Shown piece by piece: positions 21,615 to 30,848 of a stretch of DNA of 64,000 bases. This DNA comes from Acidobacteriota bacterium. GTDB lineage: Bacteria; Acidobacteriota; Terriglobia; Terriglobales; SCQP01. The translations under genes were made by a program, and so were the position numbers. Numbering within the stretch: position 1 is the first letter of the stretch; each line of letters starts with the position of its first letter. The notes below the pieces were generated by a model. The model was given only the letters and a program-made list of their open reading frames with translations, ran no database searches and was not told where the DNA came from. The stretch is taken from NCBI GenBank assembly GCA_021789895.1, contig JAJYIU010000023.1, positions 1 through 64,000 on the forward strand, read 5' to 3'.

Positions 21615-21860
21615 GGATCCGGCTTTCTGGCAGGCGTGGCGCCGTTGGCGATGCGATTGTGCCGAAACGAACCGCGCAGGCCAAACTGGCATGTTAGCAT
21701 GCGGCTTCTTTCAGCGCAGGTGGATTTCGGTCAATTTGAGGAGGCGGCATTACCCGGATCTGCCTGCAAGGCATACCCCGCAAATCGTTCTGGACGTAGG
21801 AACCGCCGCCAGGAACATGCCCGCGCCGAGAGCGCCGCCCTACCCTGCGCGCGTTTCCGC

Positions 21861-21866
21861 TATAAT
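21861..21866 (+). promoter_or_regulatory. Possible -10 box before lipoprotein gene
   Basis: A perfect TATAAT lies 13 bp before the ATG at 21880 in the 265-bp divergent gap between tdh and the lipoprotein gene. No clear -35 hexamer is visible at 16-18 bp upstream, and the spacing would give a very short leader. Confidence 0.35.
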
Positions 21867-21879
21867 CGGAAATTCCTTG

Positions 21880-23883
21880 ATGCTGAACCGCTTCTTTTCC
21901 CGCATCCCCTTGGCCGCGACCCGTTTTTGGCCGGCTGGAATGTCGTTTTGCCTGGCTTGGCTGGCCGCCGCCCTGCTTGCCGGCTGCAGCGAGTACTACA
22001 TTCCACCGCCGTCCATCGCGGTAACGATCACCAATCCAAGCTTGCTGGCGAATACGCTGCCGCTGGCCACGACCGACTCCAGCGGCAATATCGTAGCCAG
22101 CACCCTGCAATGCACGGCCGTAGTGCAGAACACCACCAAGGGACAGAGCACGGCCGTCACCTGGGCCATTCAAGATCCCAATCCCCACGACAGCGGTTAT
22201 CTCCAGGCCTGTCCCGCCAGCCCGGCCGCGGGAACGACGTGCGCCACGCTGGGAACCATCAGCTCGACCGGACTCTATACCGCGCCCTCGCTACTGCCGC
22301 AATACAATTCGGTGATCGTGATGGCGACCTCGGTCGCCGATCCGACCCAGATCGCCTACTCGCCGCTGGTATTACAGAACCCCGAGGCCATGATCAATTC
22401 GGTCAGCCCGGCGTTCCTCACCGCCGGCAGCGGATATACGCTCGACATCAAAGGACAGTATTTCTACCCCACCACCACGGTGTCGGTTACCGGCGCGCAG
22501 GCAGGCGCGGTAACCCCGGTCAATCCCAACAGCACCGAGCCGTTCGGCGAATTGACCGTGCCGATTCAGATTTCGCTGCCCGGCCTGGTTCAGGTGCAGG
22601 CCGCCAATCCGCAATCCGGCTCCTCGGTGGGCAATGCCTACCCGGTCATTGGACAACCGTCGAGCGCCGCTGCTTCTTCCGCGATCGCGGTGCAAATCGA
22701 GCAGGTGGGCACCATGCCCGATCCCAATAACGCGGGCTCGACCCTGCCGGTTTACGGCAACACCGCCTTCGTGCCGCTGACCGCGACGAACGCGCTGGTT
22801 CTGGTCAACGCCGATGCCGGCGCGGTGCTCAAAAATTCCAACAGCCAGCCGCTGACGATCGCCATGCCCGCCGGCTTCGCGCCCACCGCCGCCGCCGCCA
22901 ACCCCGCCCACGATACCGTTGCCGTGATCAGCGCCACCACCCCCGACCTGGTGGTGGTGGATGCGGTCAAGGACACCGTGGTGAGCGAATACCCCATCCC
23001 GGTCAACACGACAGCGAGCTTCAGCGACGGCTCCTGCGCCGTCTGCGCGGTGGTGGTGGATTCGATTCGCAACCTGGCCGTGCTCGATACCGCTTCCGGC
23101 TATCTGACCATGGATCTGGCCACCGGCAAAACCTCCGCCATCATGAACGCGCCCGCGGCGGAAAATTTTGCTTACGATCCCAATACCCAAACCGCCTATA
23201 TTCCTTACTACAACAGCAACAACAGCGGGCTCGACCTGCTCAACCTGGCCACGGGACAGCTTTCCAGCTTCACCCCTCAGAACGGCGCCAGCGGCGCCGG
23301 CGCCCAACCCGACAGCGCCGCCTACGATCTCTCGACCGGCATCGCGGTTATCGCGGATGAATCCAGTTCGAATTACGCGCTGGTGAATTTCAACCGCCGT
23401 TCGGTCGCCGGCAGCCAGATTACCGCGCCCTCGCTGCAGTTTCCAATCACGACCAACTGCACCGGCGCCTGGGACGCCGCCGACCTGGAATTTTCCAGCC
23501 ATCTGGGCTGGTTTGCAAACGAAGGCGGCTGCGTGGCCCTGGTGCAGTTGCCGACGGCGCCGGTCAGCGGCAGTCTATCATCGCCTGCGGCGCAGCAATC
23601 CAACAGCTCGGGACAGAGCGTCGGCGTGCGCTGGGCGAGTTTGGGCGCCGGGCCCGATGGCGTCAACTGGACCGCGGCGCCGCACGCGCTCGCCACCTAT
23701 CTCGGCATGGACGGCAACGCCTACGGCCTGGCGCTGCGCGCCGACCGGGCCATGCTGGTGAAGGTCAATTTAAAGCAACTCTTTGCCGCCCCGGCGCCGG
23801 CCACGCCCGCGGATGCCAACCAGGTTGATCCCACCGCCACGGTCAATAATGCGGCGATTGTGAACTATATACCGCTGCCTTGA
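21880..23883 (+). CDS. Lipoprotein with Ig-like and YncE-type beta-propeller repeats
   Basis: A 667-aa exported lipoprotein. The N-terminus has a signal peptide with lipobox LLAGCSEYY. Residues ~40-190 are Ser/Thr-rich beta-sandwich-like sequence of the kind seen in bacterial Ig-like or IPT/TIG domains (SVSPAFLTAGSGYTLDIKG). From ~195 onward the chain shows repeated blades such as LVLVNADAGAVL, DLVVVDAVKDTVVSEYPI and LAVLDTASGYLTMDLATG, typical of YVTN/YncE-like propellers. The substrate is unknown; similar architectures act as surface adhesion or scaffold proteins. I chose the ATG at 21880 because it begins the signal peptide; the open frame continues far upstream through the tdh antisense. 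Confidence 0.8.
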   Translation: MLNRFFSRIPLAATRFWPAGMSFCLAWLAAALLAGCSEYYIPPPSIAVTITNPSLLANTLPLATTDSSGNIVASTLQCTAVVQNTTKGQSTAVTWAIQDPNPHDSGYLQACPASPAAGTTCATLGTISSTGLYTAPSLLPQYNSVIVMATSVADPTQIAYSPLVLQNPEAMINSVSPAFLTAGSGYTLDIKGQYFYPTTTVSVTGAQAGAVTPVNPNSTEPFGELTVPIQISLPGLVQVQAANPQSGSSVGNAYPVIGQPSSAAASSAIAVQIEQVGTMPDPNNAGSTLPVYGNTAFVPLTATNALVLVNADAGAVLKNSNSQPLTIAMPAGFAPTAAAANPAHDTVAVISATTPDLVVVDAVKDTVVSEYPIPVNTTASFSDGSCAVCAVVVDSIRNLAVLDTASGYLTMDLATGKTSAIMNAPAAENFAYDPNTQTAYIPYYNSNNSGLDLLNLATGQLSSFTPQNGASGAGAQPDSAAYDLSTGIAVIADESSSNYALVNFNRRSVAGSQITAPSLQFPITTNCTGAWDAADLEFSSHLGWFANEGGCVALVQLPTAPVSGSLSSPAAQQSNSSGQSVGVRWASLGAGPDGVNWTAAPHALATYLGMDGNAYGLALRADRAMLVKVNLKQLFAAPAPATPADANQVDPTATVNNAAIVNYIPLP

Positions 23884-23891
23884 CGCGGCGG

Positions 23892-24353
23892 TCAGGCCGT
23901 CGCCGAGGTCGCCGACTGACCGCCGGCAAAGGCCTGTTTGACGTGCGGCTTCAGCAGATAAAGCACAATCCAGGCGCAGATGGCCACCGCGATCAATTGG
24001 GTAATCAGTGCCGGGATGATCAGATGCGCGAGCCCGCTCACGATGCCCAGCAGGCCAAATACCAGCCCGATGGCGGCCAAGACGATGGTGAGGATGCGGG
24101 CCCAGTTCAGCAGCTTGAGCAGTCCAATTCCAACGACGATGGAAAGCGCCGCGCACAGCAGGAAAACCACCGCGGCCATGGCGCCCCCCAGCCCGGCAAT
24201 CATCGCCAGCGGGCTCCGGCTCTGAGCCCCCGCCGCCGCACTCGCACCTACAATCGCGCCGATGGCCCCCGCGCCCAATGCGAACAAGGCGCAGAAGGCG
24301 GCAGCGATAAAATTCAATACCGCCAAGATCGTTACTCCGGTTGGACGTTGCAT
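23892..24353 (-). CDS. Small integral membrane protein of unknown function
   Basis: A 153-aa protein with four predicted membrane helices (FIAAAFCALFALGAGAIGAI; AAVVFLLCAALSIVVGIGLL; ILTIVLAAIGLVFGLLGIV; LITQLIAVAICAWIVLYLL). It starts MQRPTGVTILAVLNF, an opening common in small DUF-type membrane proteins of Acidobacteria and Verrucomicrobia. No catalytic motif is visible. It ends 8 bp from the convergent lipoprotein gene and is divergent from the uronate isomerase gene. Confidence 0.75.
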   Translation of the reverse strand: MQRPTGVTILAVLNFIAAAFCALFALGAGAIGAIVGASAAAGAQSRSPLAMIAGLGGAMAAVVFLLCAALSIVVGIGLLKLLNWARILTIVLAAIGLVFGLLGIVSGLAHLIIPALITQLIAVAICAWIVLYLLKPHVKQAFAGGQSATSATA

Positions 24354-24499
24354 TGCTTTCCCCTCCTGACGAAATCAGCCATGGAACCGCTGTTTTCCGG
24401 CTTCGGGCGAACCGTAGCGCCGAATGCAGGGAAAATCAAGTGGAAAAAAAGGGCACGCGAGAGGCGGCATGACCCCGGGCTGCGGCCACTTCCTGTATG

Positions 24500-24515
24500 A
24501 TGTAAATGTTTACAT
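24500..24515. promoter_or_regulatory. 16-bp palindrome on the uxaC start codon (LacI/cre-like)
   Basis: Perfect palindrome ATGTAAATGTTTACAT; its last two bases are the A and T of the uxaC ATG at 24514. The core TGTAAA-N2-TTTACA is the shape bound by LacI-family repressors and CcpA. A TATGAT (24496-24501) just upstream could be a -10 box, so a bound repressor would block initiation. Confidence 0.6.
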
Positions 24516-25962
24516 GGCAAGATTTAGCGAAAACTTTCTGTTATCCACTCCAGTCGCGGAGCGTCTTTTTCATACTTACGCCCAAGCCCAGCCCATCCTC
24601 GATTTTCACTGCCACCTGACCGCGGAGACGATTCTGCGCAACGAGCGCTTCCGCGACCTGCACCATATCTGGCTGGAAGGCGACCACTATAAATGGCGGC
24701 TGATGCGCGCCGACGGCGCCGCCGAGCGGCTCTGCACCGGCGATGCCCCGCCCTGGGAGAAGTTTGCCGCCTGGGCGCGCACCGCGCCGCGCACCTTGCG
24801 CAACCCCATCGCCCACTGGAACCAGCTCGAGCTGGTGCGCTATTTCGGCATTGACCAGCCCTTGAACGAAGCCAGCGCGCCGGAGATCTGGAAACGCGCG
24901 AACGAAATGCTGGCCGGCGATGAATTGCGGCCGCAAGCGATCTTGCGCAAATTCAAAGTCCGCGCCGTCTGCACCACCGACGATCCCGCCGATGATCTGG
25001 CCGCCCATCGCGAACTGGCCCGCCATCCGGCCCCGGCGCAGGTCTTCCCCACGTTTCGCCCCAACGCCATTGCCCAGCTCGACGAACCCGGAGTTTTCCG
25101 CGCCTGGCTGGACCGGCTGGGGCCGCAGGCCAATATCGAAATCGCGCGGCTTGCCGATCTGGAGCAGGCGCTGCGGCTGCGCCATCAGGCGTTTCATGAG
25201 CTGGGATGCCGCGCCTCCGACCACGGTCTGCTGGCCTGCCCGCGCGAAATCAGCCCGCGTCCGGAAGCGGAACGCCTGTTCGAGACGCTGCGGGCCGGCC
25301 GCGCCCTGCCGCCGGAGGAGGCCGAGCGCATGTGCGGCTTCCTGCTCGATCTCTGCGCCCGACTCGACGCCGAACAGGGCTGGGCCATGCAATTGCACCT
25401 CGGCGCCCTGCGCAACGTGAACCCGCCGATGATGCGCCGCCTCGGCCGCGATACCGGCTTCGACACCATCAGCGACCGCCCGCTGGCCGCCGGCCTGGCC
25501 GCCTTCCTGGGGCGGCTGAGCGAAGCCAACGCGCTGCCGAAAATGGTGCTGTACAACCTCAACCCGGCCGGGAATTATATACTCGCCACCCTGGCCGGCT
25601 GCTTTCAGGGCGGTTCGACGCCGGGCAAGATCCAGCTCGGCAGCGCCTGGTGGTTCCTCGATCACAAACCCGGCATCGAAGCCCAGCTCAACGCGCTATC
25701 CGAAACCGGCCTGCTCGCGCGCTTCGTCGGCATGGTCACCGACTCGCGCTCGTTTTTGTCCTATCCACGGCATGAATACTTCCGCCGCGTGCTTTGCAAC
25801 CTGATCGGGCGCGAACTGGAATCAGGAGAGCTGCTGGCCGAGGAAAAAGCCGCCGGCGAGATGATCGCCGATATCTGCTACGCCAACGCCGAACGCTATT
25901 TCCAGTTTCCACTGGCAAATGCGGCGGCGGCGAAAAACATGCCGGCTACCCGTCCGGCTTGA
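24514..25962 (+). CDS. uxaC: Glucuronate/galacturonate isomerase
   Basis: Isomerises D-glucuronate to fructuronate, or galacturonate to tagaturonate, at the entry of uronate catabolism in the cytosol. The 482-aa protein is an amidohydrolase-fold UxaC: FSENFLLSTPVAERLF, the metal-like DFHCHL, VCTTDDPADD, MQLHLGALRNVN and MVTDSRSFLSYPRHEYFRR near the C-terminus. I take the ATG at 24514, where MARFSENF matches the family N-terminus; the frame is open back to 24424. No uxuA, uxaB or kdg genes are adjacent, so the rest of the pathway must be elsewhere. An operator-like palindrome overlaps the start. Confidence 0.94.
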   Translation: MARFSENFLLSTPVAERLFHTYAQAQPILDFHCHLTAETILRNERFRDLHHIWLEGDHYKWRLMRADGAAERLCTGDAPPWEKFAAWARTAPRTLRNPIAHWNQLELVRYFGIDQPLNEASAPEIWKRANEMLAGDELRPQAILRKFKVRAVCTTDDPADDLAAHRELARHPAPAQVFPTFRPNAIAQLDEPGVFRAWLDRLGPQANIEIARLADLEQALRLRHQAFHELGCRASDHGLLACPREISPRPEAERLFETLRAGRALPPEEAERMCGFLLDLCARLDAEQGWAMQLHLGALRNVNPPMMRRLGRDTGFDTISDRPLAAGLAAFLGRLSEANALPKMVLYNLNPAGNYILATLAGCFQGGSTPGKIQLGSAWWFLDHKPGIEAQLNALSETGLLARFVGMVTDSRSFLSYPRHEYFRRVLCNLIGRELESGELLAEEKAAGEMIADICYANAERYFQFPLANAAAAKNMPATRPA

Positions 25963-25990
25963 ACCATAGCCGGCGCGAGCCGGCAGCGGC

Positions 25991-27346
25991 TCACGCGCCC
26001 GCCCGGCCCGCGCTCTGCAGTTCCAACACTGCCGGCCGCAGCCCCGCCTTGGCCAGCGCCCAATACACGGCGAAGCCGGCAACGAAGGAATACAAGGCCG
26101 AGGGATTGTCCCAGGAAAGCCAGTTGAACATGCCGGCCAGGCCGAGCAGGAAACCGGCCGCCCAGGCCAGGTAGCCGGCCCAATTGATGCCCGCCCGCGG
26201 TCCCGACCACCGCCGGCCGGCCAGCAGGTAATCGGCGGCCATGGCGCCGCAGATCGGCGCAAACGAGGCGCCGACAATCGAGAAAAATGCCACCAGGTGA
26301 TTGGCGGCGCCGCTAGCCGCCAGCCAAACGCCGATGGTCACCCCCACCAGGGTCGAGAGCCAGCGGGGGATGCGCGGCAGCATGGTGGCGAAGCTGTTGG
26401 AGGCGATGAAAGCGCAAAAACTGGTGGGCACCAGCGAAGCCAACGCGAAAAGGAAAAACATGACGCCGGAAAGCGCTCCGACGCCGGCGATGGCGTTGGA
26501 AAAATCGTAGCTCGTGGTCAGGCCGCGTCCGATCGCGCCGGCCACCGCCAGCACCGCCAGCCCGCCGGAAACCACGATCGCCAGCGTGATGCCGATCAGC
26601 CCGCCCCAACGGATATCGGAGGCATGACGGTTGTTCATGCCAAAATCCGCACCCGCCGCGCCGGCGGTGGCGAAAAAGCCGATGACGATTTCCAGCATGG
26701 CCGCCAGCGCCAGCCAGGGATGATGCCCCGGCGCCTGGGGCAGAGAGCGAGCCTGCGCCGCGTAGTTTGCAATGCCCGAGCGCATCGCGAAAAACACGAT
26801 CAGCAACATCAGCAGCGGCACCCAATTCAGCACCTGCGCCACGCGGGCGACATACTGTATGCCCTGGATTGCGATCCATGCCAGACCATAGCCCCAGAGC
26901 AGCGCGACTACGATGAATAATTTGTGCGGCTCGCCCGCCAGCCAATGCTGGCTGTCCAATCCCTTCAAAATGAAATCGGTGGAAACATAGGTGGCGACCG
27001 AAAACCAGCCGATCTGCAGCGCGCCCATCAGCAAACCCGGCATGAAATAACCGCCGGTGGCGCCGAAAGTGGACGCGCCGACGATATAGAGCGGACGGCC
27101 AGTCTGCATGCCCAGCATGCCGGGGGCATAGTAGTAAAGCCCGAAACACAACAGCCCGGCCAGCAACAGTCCCAGCAGGCAAACGCCCACCCCTCCCTGG
27201 CTGAGCGTGGTTCCCGACATTTGCAGATAAAACGCCACCCAGAGAAAAATGCCGGCGTAAGCGGGGGCGGTATTTTTGTACCAGGGCGCGCGCTGGCTGG
27301 CGGGATTGGGCTTGGAGGCGGCCAGATAAGCAGGCAGGTTCGGCAT
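25991..27346 (-). CDS. NCS1 family purine-cytosine permease-like transporter
   Basis: A 451-aa membrane transporter with about twelve helices. The N-terminus PWYKNTAPAYAGIFLWVAFY and the internal GASTFGATGGYF, ADFGMNNRHASDIRWGGLIG and CGAMAADYLL segments are characteristic of the nucleobase:cation symporter-1 family (CodB, PucI and relatives). The substrate cannot be read from the sequence: cytosine, another nucleobase, hydantoin or thiamine precursors are possible. A purine-rich AAGGGAAG precedes the ATG at 27346; the much longer open frame upstream is not needed. It is convergent with uxaC (28-bp gap), with no sign of functional linkage. Confidence 0.88.
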   Translation of the reverse strand: MPNLPAYLAASKPNPASQRAPWYKNTAPAYAGIFLWVAFYLQMSGTTLSQGGVGVCLLGLLLAGLLCFGLYYYAPGMLGMQTGRPLYIVGASTFGATGGYFMPGLLMGALQIGWFSVATYVSTDFILKGLDSQHWLAGEPHKLFIVVALLWGYGLAWIAIQGIQYVARVAQVLNWVPLLMLLIVFFAMRSGIANYAAQARSLPQAPGHHPWLALAAMLEIVIGFFATAGAAGADFGMNNRHASDIRWGGLIGITLAIVVSGGLAVLAVAGAIGRGLTTSYDFSNAIAGVGALSGVMFFLFALASLVPTSFCAFIASNSFATMLPRIPRWLSTLVGVTIGVWLAASGAANHLVAFFSIVGASFAPICGAMAADYLLAGRRWSGPRAGINWAGYLAWAAGFLLGLAGMFNWLSWDNPSALYSFVAGFAVYWALAKAGLRPAVLELQSAGRAGA

Positions 27347-27495
27347 GGCTTCCCTTTCGTGCGATTTCCGCGGGCTCCGCGCCGCGCCTGGCGGGTGAGC
27401 CCTCGGGCGAACCCGGCGCGCCGCAGAAAGACATCGTGCGGGATGATAGGCCAGCCAGCCCTGCCCTGGCAAGGGTTTAAAGCGGCAGGGTGAAT

Positions 27496-28599
27496 TCAAG
27501 CCAAGCCGGAACCGGCGCTGGATTGCATGAATTGGCTGTAGAGCCGCTCGTGCGCGTCCAGGCAGCGGCCCAGATCCAGCGTTAACTCGGCATGCCTCCG
27601 GCAGCCGGCGCGCGAGAGTGTGGCCGCCCGCTGCAGCGCGCTCGCCGCCGCGGCGATATTGCCGGCGGGCACCAGAAAACCGGTTTTGCCGTCGGCCACC
27701 ACTTCCGCCAACCCTCCGCGGCGGAAGCCGACGACCGGAGTGCCGCAGGCTTGCGCTTCCGCCGGGGCCAGGCCGAACGGTTCTTCCCAATTCGAGGGAC
27801 ATAGCAGCGCCGCGGCCCGCTGCATGATTTCCCAGAGTTGTGCCCGCGGCTGCGCCGGAAAAATGGCGATGCCCGGCTGCCCGCGATGCGAATACACTTT
27901 TTCCCGGGCGTAAACGGCATCATAGGCATCGCCGTAGAGCGCCAGCGGCACGCCTGCCGCGCGCGCGATCGCGATCGCTTCGGCAGCGCCCTTTTCCGGG
28001 CTGAACCGCCCGGCGAAAACCGCGCCTACGCCCGGCGATGCCGACCAGGGAATGCGCGCGGTGGGCACGCCATTCGGCAAGACCGCATCTATGCGGGCCA
28101 GCCGGCGCCAATCGCGCGCCTGCGCCTCCGACACGCAGGCCACCACCGGCGGCCGCTTCCCGCCGGCCGCCTGCGCCAGCGCCCCGGCCATTGCTGCAAC
28201 CGGCGTCATGTGCAGCGTATGCACCACGGGCAGCTTCAACCCCGCCAGTTGCCGGATGGCCGGCACATCGAAGGCATGATTGTGCGCCAGCGCGAAATCG
28301 CGGCGGTCTAAATCGGCGGCGATGCCTGCAAAGGCCGCTTCCATGGCTTCGCCGCCCGCCTGGCCAGCCGCCGGCGCGCGCCGGGTAATGACAATCCGCG
28401 ATGCGCGCAGCCGGGCGGCGTCGATTCCAGTTTCGACGACCGTGACGCCGGGAATGGCCGAGCCGCCGGCGGCGTAAACTTCCACCCGATGGCCGCGCTC
28501 GGACAGGCCGCGGGCCAGATCGGCCAGCAGCGCCTGCGCCCCGCCCATCTGCGGTTCGCGCAACGGCGCCACCAGCGGCGCAACCAAGGCAATCTTCAT
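27496..28599 (-). CDS. Glycosyltransferase family 4 protein
   Basis: Cytosolic or membrane-associated retaining glycosyltransferase of 367 aa with the GT-B fold. Visible marks are the N-terminal MKIALVAPLVAPLREPQMGG (a Gly-rich donor/acceptor loop), HNHAFDVPAIRQL, the middle GRFSPEKGAAEAIAIARAAG that opens the second Rossmann domain, and the nucleotide-sugar site EEPFGLAPAEAQACGTPVVG with the E-x7-E pattern. The acceptor and sugar are unknown. It lies alone between the permease gene and the divergent DUF2075 gene. Confidence 0.9.
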   Translation of the reverse strand: MKIALVAPLVAPLREPQMGGAQALLADLARGLSERGHRVEVYAAGGSAIPGVTVVETGIDAARLRASRIVITRRAPAAGQAGGEAMEAAFAGIAADLDRRDFALAHNHAFDVPAIRQLAGLKLPVVHTLHMTPVAAMAGALAQAAGGKRPPVVACVSEAQARDWRRLARIDAVLPNGVPTARIPWSASPGVGAVFAGRFSPEKGAAEAIAIARAAGVPLALYGDAYDAVYAREKVYSHRGQPGIAIFPAQPRAQLWEIMQRAAALLCPSNWEEPFGLAPAEAQACGTPVVGFRRGGLAEVVADGKTGFLVPAGNIAAAASALQRAATLSRAGCRRHAELTLDLGRCLDAHERLYSQFMQSSAGSGLA

Positions 28600-28698
28600 G
28601 GCGCTAGGAAAATTTTAACTTGCGCCCGGCGTGGATGCAGAAGGCATATCTTGCTGCGGTTGTGAGTTATAGTGGCGGCTTGACCGCGCTGATTCCTT

Positions 28699-30765
28699 AT
28701 GGCGGCATCCGGCCCAATTCCCGCACCGCTGCCGCGCGCCTGGTATGGCGCGAATATTGCGGATTTTTTAAATTCAGACCCCAGCAGTGTATTGGGCTGC
28801 CTGACGGAGAATAGCGATTTTAGCGTGATCGCGGAACAAAAGAATGCCTGGCGGGATGAAATTGCCATCCTGCGCGCGGCATTATGCGGCTTGAACGGCC
28901 GGCTCTATCTGGAATTTACGATCCCGCGCATGGGCCATCGCGCAGATGCGGTGCTGCTGATTGGACCGGCGTTGTTCGTGCTGGAATTCAAGCTGGGAGA
29001 AACGAAATTTCATCGCGCCAGCCGGGACCAGGTGTGGGATTACGCGCTCGATCTTAAAAATTTCCATGCCGCCAGCCATGCGCTGCCGATCGTCCCAATT
29101 CTGATTGCTACCGAAGTTCCGGATGCAGAGGTGGAGACCGGCCCAATCAGTGCCGATCCAGACCGGGTATATCGCCCGGTATCCGTGAATTCGCATTTGC
29201 TGCGGAGGCTGCTGGACGCGGCGCTGGCGGCCATTTCCGGCCCGGAGATCAACGCCGCGGAATGGGCTGCCGCCCCTTACCAGCCCACGCCGACGATTAT
29301 TGAAGCCGCTCGCGCGCTTTACGCGCACCATTCGGTTGAAAACATAACCCGTTCCGATGCCGAGGCAACGAACCTCACCGTCACCTCCGAACGCATTCTG
29401 GAAATCGTGCATTCGACCCGCCGAGACCGGCGCAAAGCCATCTGTTTCGTTACCGGCGTGCCCGGCGCAGGCAAGACGCTGGTAGGGCTGAATGTATCGA
29501 CCAGAAAATTGGAACCGCAGCTCGCGCCACAAGAGAATGGCGGCGAACATGCCGTATTTATCTCCGGCAATGGTCCGCTGGTTGCCGTTTTAACTGAAGC
29601 CCTGACGCGCGACGAATTCAGCCGCAGACAACAAAAACATGAATCGGTGCGCAAAGGGCATGTGCAGAATGAAGTCAAAGCCTTTATCCAGAATGTGCAT
29701 CATTTTCGGGATGAAGGCTTGCGGCATGCCGGTCCGCCCAGCGAGCATGTGGTGATTTTTGACGAAGCGCAACGCGCCTGGAATCTAAACAAGACCGCGA
29801 ATTTCATGCGGCGGAAAAAAAATATAGCCGATTTTCAGAAATCCGAGCCCGAATTTCTGATTTCCTGCATGGACCGGCATCGGGATTGGGCGACCATCGT
29901 CTGCCTGGTCGGCGGCGGGCAGGAGATCAACACCGGCGAAGCCGGCATCGGCATCTGGCTGGAAGCGATCATGGAGCATTTTCCGGATTGGAACATGCAC
30001 CTTTCGCCTCACCTGAATCAATATGGCTCCTTTATTTCCGAGCATGCGTCCGGCATCGCTACCCAGAAAAGCAGCCAGGCACTATGGGAAAAAATTCGTG
30101 CCTATGCCCATGCCCGGTTCGATCCGGACCTTCATCTCGGGGTCTCCTTGCGTTCTTTTCGCGCCGAAAAATTATCGGCATTCGTGGACGCCTTGCTGGA
30201 TTTAAACCGGCATGCGGCCGGCGGCGCCTGGAATGCGATTGCGCCGCGTTATCCCATTTGCATAACCCGAAATTTGGCTTCCGCCAAAGCATGGCTACGC
30301 CAAAAGGCCCGGGGAAATGACCGGTTTGGCATGCTCGCTTCTTCCAAGGCGGAGCGGCTGAAGCCGTTTGCCATTGATATACGAGTGGACGTCAACCCGG
30401 TGCAATGGTTTCTGAATCAGCGCGACCATATTCGTTCCAGCTATTACCTCGAAGACGTGGCAACCGAATTCGATATTCAGGGCCTGGAATTGGATTGGGC
30501 GTGCGTCACTTGGGATGGCGATCTGCGTTGCCAGGGCGATCATTGGAGCCATCATGATTTCCGCGGCAAGCAATGGACTCAAGTAAAGATAGTGGAGAAT
30601 CAGAAATATTTATTGAATGCGTATCGCGTCCTGCTGACCCGCGCCCGCCAGGGAATGGTCATATTTGTGCCGGCCGGCAATGAGGACGATCCCACGCGTA
30701 CGCCGGCTTTTTACGATTCCACCTTTACCTATCTCCGCTCAATCGGTTTGCCGGTATTGAATTGA
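28699..30765 (+). CDS. DUF2075 ATPase/helicase-like protein with nuclease-like N-terminus
   Basis: A 688-aa protein. The C-terminal two-thirds is a DUF2075 (SF1-like) P-loop ATPase with Walker A GVPGAGKTLVGL, Walker B VVIFDEAQRAW and a final helicase-type motif LLTRARQGMVIFVP. The N-terminus (~85-150) contains DAVLLIG followed by FVLEFKLGETKFHR and QVWDYALDLKNFH, a D...ExK pattern of the PD-(D/E)XK nuclease kind. It probably handles nucleic acid; many relatives are found in defence or mobile contexts. Base composition looks more AT-rich than its neighbours, suggesting transfer. It stands alone, convergent to the RiPP operon. The start at 28699 is the first good ATG. Confidence 0.82.
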   Translation: MAASGPIPAPLPRAWYGANIADFLNSDPSSVLGCLTENSDFSVIAEQKNAWRDEIAILRAALCGLNGRLYLEFTIPRMGHRADAVLLIGPALFVLEFKLGETKFHRASRDQVWDYALDLKNFHAASHALPIVPILIATEVPDAEVETGPISADPDRVYRPVSVNSHLLRRLLDAALAAISGPEINAAEWAAAPYQPTPTIIEAARALYAHHSVENITRSDAEATNLTVTSERILEIVHSTRRDRRKAICFVTGVPGAGKTLVGLNVSTRKLEPQLAPQENGGEHAVFISGNGPLVAVLTEALTRDEFSRRQQKHESVRKGHVQNEVKAFIQNVHHFRDEGLRHAGPPSEHVVIFDEAQRAWNLNKTANFMRRKKNIADFQKSEPEFLISCMDRHRDWATIVCLVGGGQEINTGEAGIGIWLEAIMEHFPDWNMHLSPHLNQYGSFISEHASGIATQKSSQALWEKIRAYAHARFDPDLHLGVSLRSFRAEKLSAFVDALLDLNRHAAGGAWNAIAPRYPICITRNLASAKAWLRQKARGNDRFGMLASSKAERLKPFAIDIRVDVNPVQWFLNQRDHIRSSYYLEDVATEFDIQGLELDWACVTWDGDLRCQGDHWSHHDFRGKQWTQVKIVENQKYLLNAYRVLLTRARQGMVIFVPAGNEDDPTRTPAFYDSTFTYLRSIGLPVLN

Positions 30766-30790
30766 CACACCAGTTCAAAATCCATTGCCT

Positions 30791-30837
30791 TCCACTCGAT
30801 CCATTTAATTTCCAGCGGGTTAACTCGTGGGCCGCTG
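30791..30837 (+). repeat. Dispersed structured repeat, family A, copy 2 (partial)
   Basis: In the 83-bp convergent gap between the DUF2075 gene and tfuA. It keeps the ccactcga block and the last hairpin of family A: cagcgg (30813-30818), a loop ending actcgtggg, and ccgctg (30832-30837). The first hairpin with ctgacaggaaacccc is absent. The stem sequence differs from the other copies but still pairs. Confidence 0.55.
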
Positions 30838-30848
30838 CGAGAATACCG

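Noticed and set aside
20451-22730. Long plus-strand frame opposite tdh continuing into the lipoprotein gene
   Set aside because: It is antisense to tdh and then out of frame with the lipoprotein, whose own signal peptide at 21880 fixes the true reading frame.
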